This document shows positions 1 to 7,130 of a DNA stretch of 27,158 bases, one piece after another. Location of the stretch: positions 1 through 27,158 of IMG/VR virus record IMGVR_UViG_3300042484_000302; one strand, given 5' to 3'. The notes under the pieces were generated by a model that saw only the letters and a program-made list of their open reading frames with translations, was not told where the DNA came from and ran no database searches. Numbering within the stretch: position 1 is the first letter of the stretch; every line of letters starts with the position of its first letter. The DNA is from a virus. Position numbers and translations under genes: made by a program.

Positions 1-411
1 GATGCTTCGTTATTCTGTAACCGACTTGCAACAGATGGTGAAACAATTAAATTTTATCGTCAGACGCTTCAGGTTGGAAACATCTCAGTTACAACGACTG
101 CTACTGCCTACAACACTTCATCCGATTATCGCCTAAAGGAATCTGTCCAGCCTTTGGTTGGTGGTCTTACTCGCGTCAACGCGCTGAAGCCTTCCGTTTA
201 TAATTGGAAGTCAAATGGTTCTGCTGGCGAAGGTTTCTTGGCCCATGAATTGGCCGACATCGTTCCTGCCGCTGTCACTGGTGAAAAGGATTCCGTGAAC
301 GCCGATGGTTCGATCAAGCCGCAGGGAGTCGATATGTCTCGAATCGTCCCCATCTTGGTTGCCGCAATCCAAGAACTCACCGCTGAAGTCAACGCTCTGA
401 AGAACGCCTAA
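1..411 (+). CDS. Tail fibre/spike protein, C-terminal part with peptidase S74 chaperone domain (5' truncated by window)
   Basis: The open frame enters from the window edge and ends at TAA 409-411. The visible 136 residues carry the hallmark of the intramolecular chaperone of endosialidase (peptidase S74): S-S-D-Y-R-L-K-E at about 118-141, followed by the V-x-A-L-K-P and Y-x-W-K elements and the G-F-L-A-H-E-L motif near 229. In this family the domain drives trimer folding of tail fibres and spikes and then cuts itself off just before a serine in the S-D-x-R-L-K region. The C-terminal I-Q-E-L-x-x-E-V-N-A-L-K segment is the usual trimeric coiled coil. The fibre's receptor-binding part lies upstream and is not visible. 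Small structural and membrane genes follow immediately. Confidence 0.9.
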   Translation, partial: DASLFCNRLATDGETIKFYRQTLQVGNISVTTTATAYNTSSDYRLKESVQPLVGGLTRVNALKPSVYNWKSNGSAGEGFLAHELADIVPAAVTGEKDSVNADGSIKPQGVDMSRIVPILVAAIQELTAEVNALKNA

Positions 412-415
412 TAAT

Positions 416-769
416 ATGACCATCCTCTGGATCATCGAACGCCTTCTCGTTAAGCCCACCGAAGGCAGTCTCACCGATGTCGTAATCACCGCCGACTGGC
501 GATGCAACGGCACTCAGGATCAATACAGCGGCACTTGCTACGGCTCCTGCTCGTTCCAGCCGCCGTCTGGTGAGTTCACGCCTTACGATCAACTGACCGA
601 AGCGCAGGTCTTGAACTGGTGTTACGAGAACGGTGTCGATAAGACCGCTATCGAAGCGAACGTGACGCTCCAGATCGAGAATCAGGTCAACCCGCCCGTG
701 GTTACGCTGCCGTTGCCGTGGGTTCCAGTTGCGGAGATCGTTCCTGTCGCTGAAGTTCCCGTCACCTAA
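416..769 (+). CDS. Conserved small phage protein, possible fibre-associated or virion accessory protein
   Basis: 117 aa, starting at ATG 416 after a doubled stop (TAATAAT-ATG), with one base between the second stop and the start. The layout is a beta-rich N-terminus (I-I-E-R-L-L-V-K-P, then T-D-V-V-I-T-A-D-W-R-C), a Cys-rich centre (C30, C42, C46), then F-T-P-Y-D-Q-L-T-E-A-Q-V-L-N-W-C and a proline/valine-rich tail. The centre-to-tail pattern (Tyr-Gly-x-C, F-x-P-Y-x-x-L-T-E-x-x-V-L-x-W, then P-P-V-V-x-x-P-L-P-W) resembles a widespread family of short phage proteins near tail fibres whose role I do not know. Its place after the S74 fibre suggests a virion or fibre accessory role, but this is inference. 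Confidence 0.72.
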   Translation: MTILWIIERLLVKPTEGSLTDVVITADWRCNGTQDQYSGTCYGSCSFQPPSGEFTPYDQLTEAQVLNWCYENGVDKTAIEANVTLQIENQVNPPVVTLPLPWVPVAEIVPVAEVPVT

Positions 770-770
770 T

Positions 771-923
771 ATGGAAATCACCGTAAAACTCACTCAAGAA
801 CAAGCCAACGGTTTGCTGCAACTCATCGACATTGCAGTCAAAGCTGGAGGCATTCAAAACGCCAAAGTTGCTTTGCCGCTTGTTGATCTAATCGTCAACG
901 CTGCTCAACCTAAGCCCGAGTAA
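771..923 (+). CDS. Small hypothetical protein (50 aa)
   Basis: ATG 771 was chosen because it follows the previous stop by one base (TAA-T-ATG), the spacing used at several other junctions here. An upstream in-frame start at 729 would overlap the previous gene for no visible reason. The product is short and mostly helical: V-K-L-T-Q-E-Q-A-N-G-L-L-Q-L-I-D, an A-G-G turn, then a second hydrophobic stretch L-P-L-V-D-L-I-V-N-A. It has no signal peptide and no clear membrane segment. It sits between the fibre accessory gene and two membrane proteins. Function not recognised. Confidence 0.65.
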   Translation: MEITVKLTQEQANGLLQLIDIAVKAGGIQNAKVALPLVDLIVNAAQPKPE

Positions 924-1093
924 TGCAAACCGACACTAACAACAGCAGCGGAGTTGGGATCTCTCTAGCGACCGCTGCCGCTGCTGGTGCGGTCTCATTC
1001 ATCCCTCAGCTAACTCAGTGGTTCCAACTTGGAGCCGCTGTTTTAGCCTTTATTGCAGCATCAATCGGTCTGTATAAAACCTTCAAAAAATGA
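923..1093 (+). CDS. Small membrane protein, holin-like candidate (56 aa)
   Basis: ATG 923 overlaps the preceding TAA (TAATG). The N-terminus (M-Q-T-D-T-N-N-S-S) is polar. Two hydrophobic stretches follow, A-T-A-A-A-A-G-A-V-S-F-I and L-G-A-A-V-L-A-F-I-A-A-S-I-G-L, ending in the basic tail Y-K-T-F-K-K. A short protein with one or two membrane helices and a charged C-terminus fits the general build of class II/III holins, and it is next to another small membrane protein and a lipoprotein. Small membrane proteins with other roles look the same, and the lysozyme-like gene is about 13.8 kb away, so holin is only a candidate. Confidence 0.62.
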   Translation: MQTDTNNSSGVGISLATAAAAGAVSFIPQLTQWFQLGAAVLAFIAASIGLYKTFKK

Positions 1094-1269
1094 ACTGGAA
1101 AACTACTCTTGCCGGTGTTGGCGCAATCCTCGTCGCGGTTGGCGGTGCGCTCAAAGCTCTGTTTGACGGTGATCCTGCGACCAATTTGGATATTGCTGCG
1201 ACTATTGCTGCTGTGACCATTGGCTTTGGTCTCATTGCCGCAAAAGACGCTGACAAAAAGCCCGAGTGA
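1090..1269 (+). CDS. Small membrane protein, holin-like candidate (59 aa)
   Basis: ATG 1090 overlaps the previous TGA (ATGA). It starts M-N-W-K-T-T-L, followed by two hydrophobic helices, A-G-V-G-A-I-L-V-A-V-G-G-A and I-A-A-T-I-A-A-V-T-I-G-F-G-L-I-A-A, joined by a short loop F-D-G-D-P-A-T. It ends in a charged tail K-D-A-D-K-K-P-E. The hairpin topology fits a pinholin-like or accessory membrane protein. With the preceding membrane gene and the lipoprotein downstream it may form a lysis-associated group, although no muramidase is adjacent. Function is inferred from size and topology only. Confidence 0.65.
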   Translation: MNWKTTLAGVGAILVAVGGALKALFDGDPATNLDIAATIAAVTIGFGLIAAKDADKKPE

Positions 1270-1409
1270 ATTTTATCGAACAGATCGTTACCGCTTTGCT
1301 CAAGTGGTTGACTGGTTTTGTTCAAACACCGCCCACCGTTGAAGACTCAAAACAAGATCCAGACCTCAAAAAGAAGTTGCTGGATCGTATTGCTGACTCT
1401 AATCGCTAG
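1266..1409 (+). CDS. Small hypothetical protein with hydrophobic N-terminus (47 aa)
   Basis: GTG 1266 overlaps the previous stop (GTGA). The N-terminal half M-N-F-I-E-Q-I-V-T-A-L-L-K-W-L-T-G-F-V is hydrophobic to amphipathic. The second half (T-P-P-T-V-E-D-S-K, then K-K-K-L-L-D-R-I-A-D-S-N-R) is polar and helical. The overlapping start and end fit the spacing of its neighbours. Its 3' part is also read in the +1 frame by the downstream lipoprotein, an arrangement known from phage Rz/Rz1 spanin pairs. The sequence has no convincing family match, so a spanin role is speculative. Confidence 0.5.
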   Translation: MNFIEQIVTALLKWLTGFVQTPPTVEDSKQDPDLKKKLLDRIADSNR

Positions 1410-1575
1410 TTGCGGCTGTGGGTCTCGCGTGGTTATGGTGCCTCACGGTGAGCCGGTGAGGCTTGCTGAGAGCGTTAAAGCTAAGGTATGGGTCAAAGGA
1501 GCGGACGGCGTTTCTGTTCGCTCCAGCAACCGGATAACTCTTCCCGAAGGTTGGTACGCATTGCCTAAAGATTGA
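1339..1575 (+). CDS. Putative lipoprotein, partly overlapping the upstream gene out of frame
   Basis: 78 aa from TTG 1339; TTG 1318 is an alternative that adds seven residues. From TTG 1339 a basic n-region (K-T-Q-N-K-I-Q-T-S-K-R) leads into W-I-V-L-L-T-L and a lipobox I-A-S-C with Cys25, which fits a lipoprotein signal peptide cut by signal peptidase II. The mature part is short and beta-rich (V-V-M-V-P-H-G-E-P-V-R-L, V-K-A-K-V-W-V-K) and ends in L-P-E-G-W-Y-A-L-P-K-D. No Shine-Dalgarno is visible for either start. Overlap with the preceding reading frame in a lysis-like neighbourhood suggests an outer-membrane spanin or surface (superinfection-exclusion) lipoprotein; neither is proven. Confidence 0.6.
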   Translation: MKTQNKIQTSKRSCWIVLLTLIASCGCGSRVVMVPHGEPVRLAESVKAKVWVKGADGVSVRSSNRITLPEGWYALPKD

Positions 1576-1576
1576 T

Positions 1577-2077
1577 ATGTCACAACAAGTCATCAATGTC
1601 GGATCAACCGCAAACGACAACAACGGTGATACGTTGCGCGGGAGTTGGATCAAAGCTAATGACAACTTTACGGAGTTGTATAGTGCGCTCCCGTTGGTTT
1701 CTCCAACAGCGTGGACTCCCGCTCTCACAGATTCCGGTGGTGGTCGCACGTTTGCGTTTACTACTAACACGGCTCGCCATACTTCTATTGGTTTTGTCAG
1801 CACGTTTACTGTTGATCTGACGATCAATTCCGTTACTGGTAGTGCTACCGGCAACCTTCGATTGACTCTTCCTGATCCGGTTTTGTATGAAGCAGCGTTT
1901 TCTGTCTGGCTTGATAACGGGACCAATCAAGCCAAGACCGCTGTGATCGCTAGAGCTATCAACGGCACTAGCTATTGCGAGCTTTCGCATTTTGAGAATG
2001 GAGACGCATTTACTCTTGCTGATCACCTACAAGCAACCTCCAGACTCATTGTCAGTGGTACTTACTTCACTTCGTGA
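1577..2077 (+). CDS. Tail fibre-like/baseplate-associated protein
   Basis: 166 aa. ATG 1577 lies one base after the previous stop. The N-terminus reads Q-V-I-N-V-G-S-T-A-N-D-N-N-G-D-T-L-R, then W-I-K-A-N-D-N-F-T-E-L-Y. This pattern (INVGxxxNDxxGDxLRxAxxKxNxNFxELY) is the recurrent N-terminal virion-attachment element of many phage tail fibre and structural proteins. The remainder is Ser/Thr/Gly-rich and beta-predicted, with no enzymatic motif. The protein is short for a full fibre, so it may be a small fibre, an adaptor or a decoration. It precedes the neck genes. Confidence 0.75.
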   Translation: MSQQVINVGSTANDNNGDTLRGSWIKANDNFTELYSALPLVSPTAWTPALTDSGGGRTFAFTTNTARHTSIGFVSTFTVDLTINSVTGSATGNLRLTLPDPVLYEAAFSVWLDNGTNQAKTAVIARAINGTSYCELSHFENGDAFTLADHLQATSRLIVSGTYFTS

Positions 2078-2529
2078 ATCTAATCGCAACCAGTCTCCAG
2101 TTGGGGATGTCTGTGCTACAGAGCGCGATGGGAAACCCGTCGTTTCTGTGGCAGGGAGTGCTGGTGCGCTGTCTACCCGCTGCGATCACTGACGCTAACT
2201 CGGTTATCTCCGGTGGGTTTCAAGACAACGTACAAGCGCGAGTGTTGGTCAAGTTCTCCGACTGGAGACTAGCTGACTCAACGCTCGTCACAGTTGACGC
2301 TGCGGTCTGGTCTTGTGACGTTGGTTCTAACGGTGATCGGCTCCTGCAAGAGAGTGGAAGCTTTCTACTTCAAGAGAACACTGACCGCTTGCTGCTGACT
2401 TTCGGGAAGATGATTCCGGTGGTTGGAAGGCTCCTCACTTACGACGGTCGCCAGATGCGGATTATGTCTGCCAAGCGAGACGGATCTGGAGCTTATTACG
2501 CTCTTGAACTCGGCTCTAAAACCAAATGA
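2074..2529 (+). CDS. Probable head-tail joining/virion structural protein
   Basis: 151 aa from GTG 2074, overlapping the preceding TGA (GTGA). The product is beta-rich with a run V-L-V-K-F-S-D-W-R-L-A-D-S-T-L-V-T-V-D. It then shows a degenerate tandem motif G-D-R-L-L-Q-E-S-G-S-F-L-L-Q-E-N-T-D-R-L-L-L at about residues 89-110. The C-terminal half (I-P-V-V-G-R-L-L-T-Y-D-G-R-Q-M-R-I) resembles small head-tail connector or joining proteins that carry a strand-rich barrel. Its order, followed by a basic about 260-aa protein, a terminator-like protein and a tube-like protein, fits the neck region of a siphovirus. Identification rests mainly on gene order. Confidence 0.55.
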   Translation: MNLIATSLQLGMSVLQSAMGNPSFLWQGVLVRCLPAAITDANSVISGGFQDNVQARVLVKFSDWRLADSTLVTVDAAVWSCDVGSNGDRLLQESGSFLLQENTDRLLLTFGKMIPVVGRLLTYDGRQMRIMSAKRDGSGAYYALELGSKTK

Positions 2530-3308
2530 CTCCAACCGTAACAGTTGATACGTCGAGGTTTGATGCGGCTTGGAAGGAGTACCTCCCCAAGACAAAGAGA
2601 TCTTTGGCTGATGCCGTCAACGCTCGCACGTTTTTCTTGATGCTGCGGCTCTATTGCTTGCTTCCTCCTAAGTCTCCCCAAGCGGCTCGTAACAAGATTC
2701 TCGATTACTTCAACAGACCAGTTGGAGCGGATCGCTTTGACAAGAAGACCGGCAAGCGAGTGGGTAAATCTCGACAGCTACGAGTGGTCCACTTGATCGC
2801 TCAAGCTAAAAACGCGAAGGCTGGAAAACCCGGTCTCTACGGTCAAGATATGCGTGACGCTGCGGGAAAGCTCCGCAGACGCGCTGCTGGTTCTGTTGGA
2901 TACCTCAAGTCATGCGTGACTAAAGCTATAAAAAAGCTGTCCCCATCCTTTCAGCAATTTGGCGGAACTCGACGAGCAAAGAAGGGATCTGCTGGCGTTA
3001 AGTCAGTGGCTGGAAACCAAGCGTTGATCAATCTCGCGAATCAATACGGTTTGCCGCAGGAGAATGTTGCGATGCACAAAGGCTCCTCCGCCTATGCGTA
3101 CAACGCCAAAGCCGGATTCAATCCATCGAGTTATGTCCGCATGAACATTGGATTGGCCGACAATCAGGTTGGGACCGTCGAAGGAATCTACAGCAAAGCG
3201 ATGCAGCAAGCCTACAACGACGAAGCCCGTGAGCTTGAAAACCACATTGCCGCTGCTCTTCAAGCCGCTTTTGACGGGTCTGAATCTAAGGGGATCACAG
3301 TAACATGA
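2526..3308 (+). CDS. Virion structural protein, tail-completion/neck candidate (260 aa)
   Basis: ATG 2526 overlaps the previous TGA (ATGA). The N-terminus contains F-D-A-A-W-K-E-Y-L-P-K-T-K-R-S-L-A-D-A-V-N, a helical element typical of phage minor tail/neck proteins. The middle is very basic (K-K-T-G-K-R-V-G-K-S-R, then K-L-R-R-R-A-A-G-S-V-G-Y-L-K, T-R-R-A-K-K-G). The C-terminus ends in a helix that starts E-L-E-N-H-I-A-A-A-L-Q-A-A-F-D-G. The basic core might contact DNA in the neck. It lies immediately upstream of a tail-terminator-like gene. I see no catalytic motif; the call is from position and composition. Confidence 0.6.
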   Translation: MTPTVTVDTSRFDAAWKEYLPKTKRSLADAVNARTFFLMLRLYCLLPPKSPQAARNKILDYFNRPVGADRFDKKTGKRVGKSRQLRVVHLIAQAKNAKAGKPGLYGQDMRDAAGKLRRRAAGSVGYLKSCVTKAIKKLSPSFQQFGGTRRAKKGSAGVKSVAGNQALINLANQYGLPQENVAMHKGSSAYAYNAKAGFNPSSYVRMNIGLADNQVGTVEGIYSKAMQQAYNDEARELENHIAAALQAAFDGSESKGITVT

Positions 3309-3790
3309 ACGCTGTAGCTCTACGAACAGAACGCGCTCTAGTTGACTGGCTGGCCGCTGAAGATTGGTCAGCGTCTCCTATTGGCACTCCGACTTGCCTC
3401 ACAAGCTATGGTCACGGTGCGTTGGCAGATCAAGATCTAGAGGATCAGATGCCGAGCTTCCCGCGCATCGTGGTCCGCGCATCGACTGCGGTTCCAGTTC
3501 ATCCATTAGACCGCACTTGCGAGATAGACATTACCGCTACGCTCCAGTTGTCCGCAGACGATACCTCGGAGGCTCATATGCTCGCTATTGTGCAAGTTTT
3601 CGAGAATCTCCTGCAATACCTCTATGTTGACGGGAACATCTCGGAACTAGACACAGACGACACCGATCCCTCGGGAGGCTTCAACGCGCAATTCGCAGTC
3701 CCCGTAGATTTTGGCATCAACGATATCAGCGAAAGAGCTAGAACTTTTTCGCGATCCATGACAATTTTCGCAGCAGCAAACTCGATTTAA
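3305..3790 (+). CDS. Tail terminator-like protein
   Basis: 161 aa, ATG 3305 overlapping the previous TGA. The pattern is an N-terminal helix (V-A-L-R-T-E-R-A-L-V-D-W-L), then S-F-P-R-I-V-V-R-A-S-T-A-V-P-V and C-E-I-D-I-T-A-T-L-Q-L-S-A-D-D, then a long helix H-M-L-A-I-V-Q-V-F-E-N-L-L, and a final strand before S-R-S-M-T-I-F-A-A. This alternation of helix, central beta-sheet and helix, with the E-I-x-I-x-A-x-L motif, resembles phage tail terminator/completion proteins. The gene precedes the tail-tube candidate, as such genes usually do. There is no sequence-level proof. Confidence 0.6.
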   Translation: MNAVALRTERALVDWLAAEDWSASPIGTPTCLTSYGHGALADQDLEDQMPSFPRIVVRASTAVPVHPLDRTCEIDITATLQLSADDTSEAHMLAIVQVFENLLQYLYVDGNISELDTDDTDPSGGFNAQFAVPVDFGINDISERARTFSRSMTIFAAANSI

Positions 3791-3802
3791 CAACCCACAA
3801 AC

Positions 3803-4273
3803 ATGGCACAATCTAAAGGTCTAGCCCTAGTCTACGGATCTAAGGGGACGATTCAGCTTTACAATCAAACCTCATCGTCTGGAACTGCTCTAACGGGAGT
3901 AATCAGCACCATTGAAAGCTATGATGTAACGCATGAAGCGGACGTTGAGCAGATTAAGAACTCCGCTGGCAATGTCATTGCTCAGATTGCCGCTAACGAA
4001 AGAATCTCTCTTAACCTTACTTTTATCCCAAGCAGTTCAGTCGATGCTGCTACCGCTCTAACTTGCGCTTCTATGCCTAACGTTAATGGCTACGCGACTA
4101 TTGCTGGTGCTGATGCCACTACTTATGGAGGCATTACGATCAACGGCGACTATATTTATTCCGGCGGTGGAAGCGTTAAGTTCACATCCAGCGGAAAAGC
4201 AATGGTCACCATTACTTTGACCAAGTATCCTGCTGGTGGTTTGGCTGGTAACGCTACCGTTTACACTCTGTAA
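3803..4273 (+). CDS. Major tail tube protein candidate
   Basis: 156 aa from ATG 3803, preceded by an A/C-rich leader (CAACCCACAAAC) with no Shine-Dalgarno. Composition is Gly/Ser/Thr/Ala-rich and strand-rich: L-Y-G-S-K-G-T-I-Q-L-Y-N, then S-T-I-E-S-Y-D-V-T-H-E-A-D-V-E-Q-I-K-N-S-A-G-N-V and I-S-L-N-L-T-F-I-P. The phrase D-V-x-x-x-A-D-x-x-x-I-x-x-x-x-G is typical of the tube-protein beta-barrel, where a charged strand leads to a hairpin. It sits between the terminator-like and chaperone-like genes, the standard siphovirus tail order. The separate leader suits a strongly expressed gene. Confidence 0.65.
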   Translation: MAQSKGLALVYGSKGTIQLYNQTSSSGTALTGVISTIESYDVTHEADVEQIKNSAGNVIAQIAANERISLNLTFIPSSSVDAATALTCASMPNVNGYATIAGADATTYGGITINGDYIYSGGGSVKFTSSGKAMVTITLTKYPAGGLAGNATVYTL

Positions 4274-4275
4274 TC

Positions 4276-4827
4276 GTGTCAGAACTTGCAAAGATACTCG
4301 CAGAGACCGGACCTCCAGCACCAGTGGTGCTTGGGGTTCGACTTGTACCCTACACTGTAGGTCATGCGATATTGCTGCAAAGGCTGCGGTCTCCTTACGT
4401 TTTAGGTGGAGAGATTACGTCCAATGATCTAGCGGAGGCTGTGCTTGTTTGCTCACAGCCTCCTCTGGAGTCCATTAGATCAATCAAATCAGTCTGGAGG
4501 GATCTGTTCCTCTGGTTGTGGTCGAAGCGGATTCAGCGCATGAATCTAATGGTTGAGTCCGACAAATTCCAGTTGTGGCTTAAGGAGCAGTCAACCGCTC
4601 CCGAGGTGCTGATGGAAGCTGGAACTAAATCAAAGCGTCCCGCAATGCCGTGGACCGAGCGAGTGCTTGTTGGTTGTCTCAACATTGGCATTGGACCAGA
4701 CGACGCGATCAGGATGCCTCTTGGTGACGCAGAAAGGCTGATTCTAGCTCACGCAGAGATGATGGGGCAAGTTCAGTTGTGGGACGATCAAAGCGAAGCT
4801 GTGTGGCAGAGCCAACAATCTAATTGA
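4276..4827 (+). CDS. Tail assembly chaperone-like protein
   Basis: 183 aa from GTG 4276, two bases after the previous TAA. The protein is mostly helical: V-V-L-G-V-R-L-V-P-Y-T-V-G-H-A-I-L-L-Q-R-L, then L-A-E-A-V-L-V-C-S-Q-P and D-A-E-R-L-I-L-A-H-A-E-M-M. It occupies the slot between tube and tape-measure genes where the chaperones gpG/gpGT-like are found, and the Y-x-x-G-H-x-x-L-L-x-R-L-x-S-P pattern appears in phage proteins of this slot. I found no convincing slippery site leading into a second frame, so a programmed frameshift product is not claimed. Confidence 0.6.
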   Translation: MSELAKILAETGPPAPVVLGVRLVPYTVGHAILLQRLRSPYVLGGEITSNDLAEAVLVCSQPPLESIRSIKSVWRDLFLWLWSKRIQRMNLMVESDKFQLWLKEQSTAPEVLMEAGTKSKRPAMPWTERVLVGCLNIGIGPDDAIRMPLGDAERLILAHAEMMGQVQLWDDQSEAVWQSQQSN

Positions 4828-4828
4828 T

Positions 4829-5884
4829 ATGGGTATTCTCTCAATGTTGGTAAAGCTTGGAATTGATTCCACTCAATTTGAGATGGGCGTTAAACGCGCT
4901 CAAAGCATTGGTGAAAAGTTTGGAAACAGTTTTAAGAGTGCTGTCACCAGCAAGCTCGCTGGAGCGTTGTCTGTTGCTGCTGTTACCGGATTTGCTCATT
5001 CAGTTGCAGAAGCCGCTGATCGAGTTGGTGAACTTGCTGAACAGTTGAACATTTCAACTGATGACGTTCAAAAATTTCAAATGGCAGCAAATCTCTACGG
5101 AGTTAAATTTGAGGCTGTAGCCTCTGCCATTACTAGAATCAATGACGCAAGAACCGCTGCAATCTCAAACGATGGACCTCAAAGGGCCGCTTTTGACAAG
5201 CTTGGCCTAAGCGTTCAAAAACTTTCAGACAGATCACTTGGAAGCGAGCAAGTGCTTATTGCTCTTGGAGAAAAGTTAAACGCAAATCGAAACAATGCTG
5301 AGATGATGGCAGCGGCTGCTGATTTGCTTGGCTTAAAGCTTACAAAAGCAGCAATGGCAGCGGGAACAATCAAAGACTTAGGTCCAATTGATATGTTTAA
5401 CGCTGAAGACATTAAGAACATTGAGAAATTCAACGATCAAATGGATTTGTTGATTAAGAAAACTCAAGTTCAATCTGTCTCTGCAACAAAAGCGTCTTAC
5501 AATATCGCAAAACTTGCGTTTGATTTATTCAATCTAACAAATCTGGGTCAAGCAACAGCATTTCTTTCCAAACTTAGAGTAGCTCCTGCATCCTCACTAT
5601 TGGCCGCAGATAAATTCCTCTCTCAAAGCGGTCCTTTAGATGCAACCAAAGACGGCAAAAAGGCGGATGATAAGTTTGTTCCTCCTGAAATGGTTTCAGC
5701 GAGAATCCAGTCAGAAAAGTTTTCTTTGAGAGGCTCTCAAGATTCACTTACTCGCATTGGCGGATTTACTGGATTTCAAAGCGGACAAGATCGAATGGTC
5801 ATGCAAGCACTTGAGCAAACCATTCAGCTTAAGCTTATAGCAAAAAGCTCAGAGAAAACGGCTCAATTTATCTCAAGAGACTAA
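4829..5884 (+). CDS. Short tape measure-like protein
   Basis: 351 aa; ATG 4829 lies one base after the previous stop. The N-terminus M-G-I-L-S-M-L-V-K-L-G-I-D-S-T-Q-F-E-M-G and V-K-R-A-Q-S-I-G-E-K-F-G is the classic beginning of tape measure proteins. It continues with an Ala-rich helical segment (L-A-G-A-L-S-V-A-A-V-T-G-F-A) and E-A-A-D-R-V-G-E-L-A-E-Q-L-N-I-S. The rest is helical and Lys/Ala/Gln-rich without enzymatic domains. In siphoviruses tape measure length sets tail length at roughly 0.15 nm per residue, so 351 aa would imply a tail near 50 nm. Most family members are much longer. The preceding gene is the chaperone candidate. Confidence 0.72.
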   Translation: MGILSMLVKLGIDSTQFEMGVKRAQSIGEKFGNSFKSAVTSKLAGALSVAAVTGFAHSVAEAADRVGELAEQLNISTDDVQKFQMAANLYGVKFEAVASAITRINDARTAAISNDGPQRAAFDKLGLSVQKLSDRSLGSEQVLIALGEKLNANRNNAEMMAAAADLLGLKLTKAAMAAGTIKDLGPIDMFNAEDIKNIEKFNDQMDLLIKKTQVQSVSATKASYNIAKLAFDLFNLTNLGQATAFLSKLRVAPASSLLAADKFLSQSGPLDATKDGKKADDKFVPPEMVSARIQSEKFSLRGSQDSLTRIGGFTGFQSGQDRMVMQALEQTIQLKLIAKSSEKTAQFISRD

Positions 5885-5885
5885 T

Positions 5886-6743
5886 ATGGGAACAATAAAA
5901 ACCAGCAACCAATTTCTTTCAGATGTAGAATTAGGATACATTGAAATATCTCGCGAATACAGCGGAGGTGATGGCACTGGTAGGCAAATAACCTATCGCT
6001 ATCGCGGAAGCAAAGACGCTTTGCGGAATGCTTCTGTTAGTTGGGTTCTAGCTGGTGGTAAGTATCAGATAACAGAGAACGGACCTTATTCGGAGGCAAC
6101 TGTAATATACTCTGGCACAAATTTTGATACAAACAATCCTACTTCACCGCCTCCTGCTGATGAAGAGGAGCCAAGTACTAGATATGAGTTCAGAACTGAA
6201 TATGTTGACTCTTCTTTGTTTGAATTGCCGCAAGTAAGAGCGGAGGCAAAGCGTTACACGCAAACTATTGCTGGAAAAACTGAAGCTGACTATTTCACTT
6301 CAATCAAAAACGCTGCGGATGATCCTGTTAACAACAAGCTTGAATTCAATGTTGAGCGTTTTCCAATAGGATTCCAAATCTTTCAGCTTTTTAGCAGAGG
6401 GCAGACGAGCTTCCAGACTTCTCGCTGTTCTCTTACAAAAATCTCATCCTATTCAGCCCGTAACGGTTTACCGGCAACTCCTCCGATCATTTCGGCAATT
6501 TATAGCGGAATTGTCCTAGCAAACATAAATCTGTTTCCTACATCAGTCAGAGCCGTAATGCCGAGACCGCCATCCAGAACCGAATTAACTCCTGATGGCA
6601 CTGCGTGGGCATGGTTGAAGACCAACGATTCCACCTCATTAACAGTCAAGACTAACCAAGTTGAACGCAACGAGACTTGGACCTTTGCAGCTTGGCCGCT
6701 TTTGGTTTATCCTTACGACGTAGACCCAAGTTTACTCAGATAA
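5886..6743 (+). CDS. Virion structural protein, distal-tail candidate
   Basis: 285 aa; ATG 5886 follows the tape-measure stop by one base (TAA-T-ATG). The N-terminus (V-E-L-G-Y-I-E-I-S-R-E-Y-S-G-G, then R-Q-I-T-Y-R-Y-R-G) is strand-rich, and the middle has a Pro/Glu-rich linker P-P-P-A-D-E-E-E-P. The C-terminus has W-A-W-L-K-T-N-D, then V-E-R-N-E-T-W-T-F-A-A-W and a final Y-P-Y-D-V-D. Its position directly after the tape measure is where distal tail or baseplate components lie. I do not recognise a specific family. Reading-frame integrity and tight spacing make it a secure gene. Confidence 0.68.
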   Translation: MGTIKTSNQFLSDVELGYIEISREYSGGDGTGRQITYRYRGSKDALRNASVSWVLAGGKYQITENGPYSEATVIYSGTNFDTNNPTSPPPADEEEPSTRYEFRTEYVDSSLFELPQVRAEAKRYTQTIAGKTEADYFTSIKNAADDPVNNKLEFNVERFPIGFQIFQLFSRGQTSFQTSRCSLTKISSYSARNGLPATPPIISAIYSGIVLANINLFPTSVRAVMPRPPSRTELTPDGTAWAWLKTNDSTSLTVKTNQVERNETWTFAAWPLLVYPYDVDPSLLR

Positions 6744-6759
6744 CCTAACCTAACACAAC

Positions 6760-7119
6760 ATGGCTGACGAAATTCAAATGACTGCTCGCTTGTACGCTTC
6801 CAAAGGTGGAGCGTTTCTTCCGAGCGTAACCTACACCAAGAGCGCCACGATGGCTGGCGTTGATATGGGTTCACAGACCCAATCAATTGCCACAACCGTT
6901 GAAGCTCTGGATGTTCCAGTTGATGTATCTAGTCCGTACAAGTTGCTTATCTCCAACTTGGACAACACCAACTTTGTTGAAGCTGGCTTTGTCTCTGGAA
7001 CTTACACGATGCGGATTCCTGCGGGCGAGACGCTTCTGATGCCGTACGTTAGCGCAACGCTGTACCTTAAAGCGGATACTAGCAGCGTGACTATCCAAGC
7101 GACATTCTGCGAGATTTAA
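6760..7119 (+). CDS. Virion protein, first copy of a tandem paralogous pair (119 aa)
   Basis: ATG 6760 follows an A/C-rich leader (CCTAACACAAC) without Shine-Dalgarno. The product begins M-A-D-E-I-Q-M-T-A-R-L-Y-A-S-K-G-G-A and ends in F-C-E-I. It shares this opening, the D-M-G-x-Q-T-Q motif, S-x-P-Y-K-L, R-I-P and the C-terminal F-C-E-I with the next gene. The body is strand-rich and looks like a small jelly-roll or immunoglobulin-like decoration or tail protein, including I-S-N-L-D-N-T-N-F-V-E-A-G and R-I-P-A-G-E-T-L-L-M-P. That R-I-P-x-G-x-x-x-x-x-P style is seen in small virion proteins of unknown role. Confidence 0.72.
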   Translation: MADEIQMTARLYASKGGAFLPSVTYTKSATMAGVDMGSQTQSIATTVEALDVPVDVSSPYKLLISNLDNTNFVEAGFVSGTYTMRIPAGETLLMPYVSATLYLKADTSSVTIQATFCEI

Positions 7120-7130
7120 CCAACTGATTT

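Noticed and set aside
389-2026. Long reverse-strand frames (for example 389-793, 1399-1926, 1604-2026)
   Set aside because: They mirror well-supported forward genes, have no recognisable protein features, and all supported genes in the window are on the + strand.
4700-4900. Programmed frameshift joining the tail-chaperone candidate to a second frame
   Set aside because: No convincing slippery heptamer was seen near the end of the gene, and the tape-measure start follows one base after the stop.
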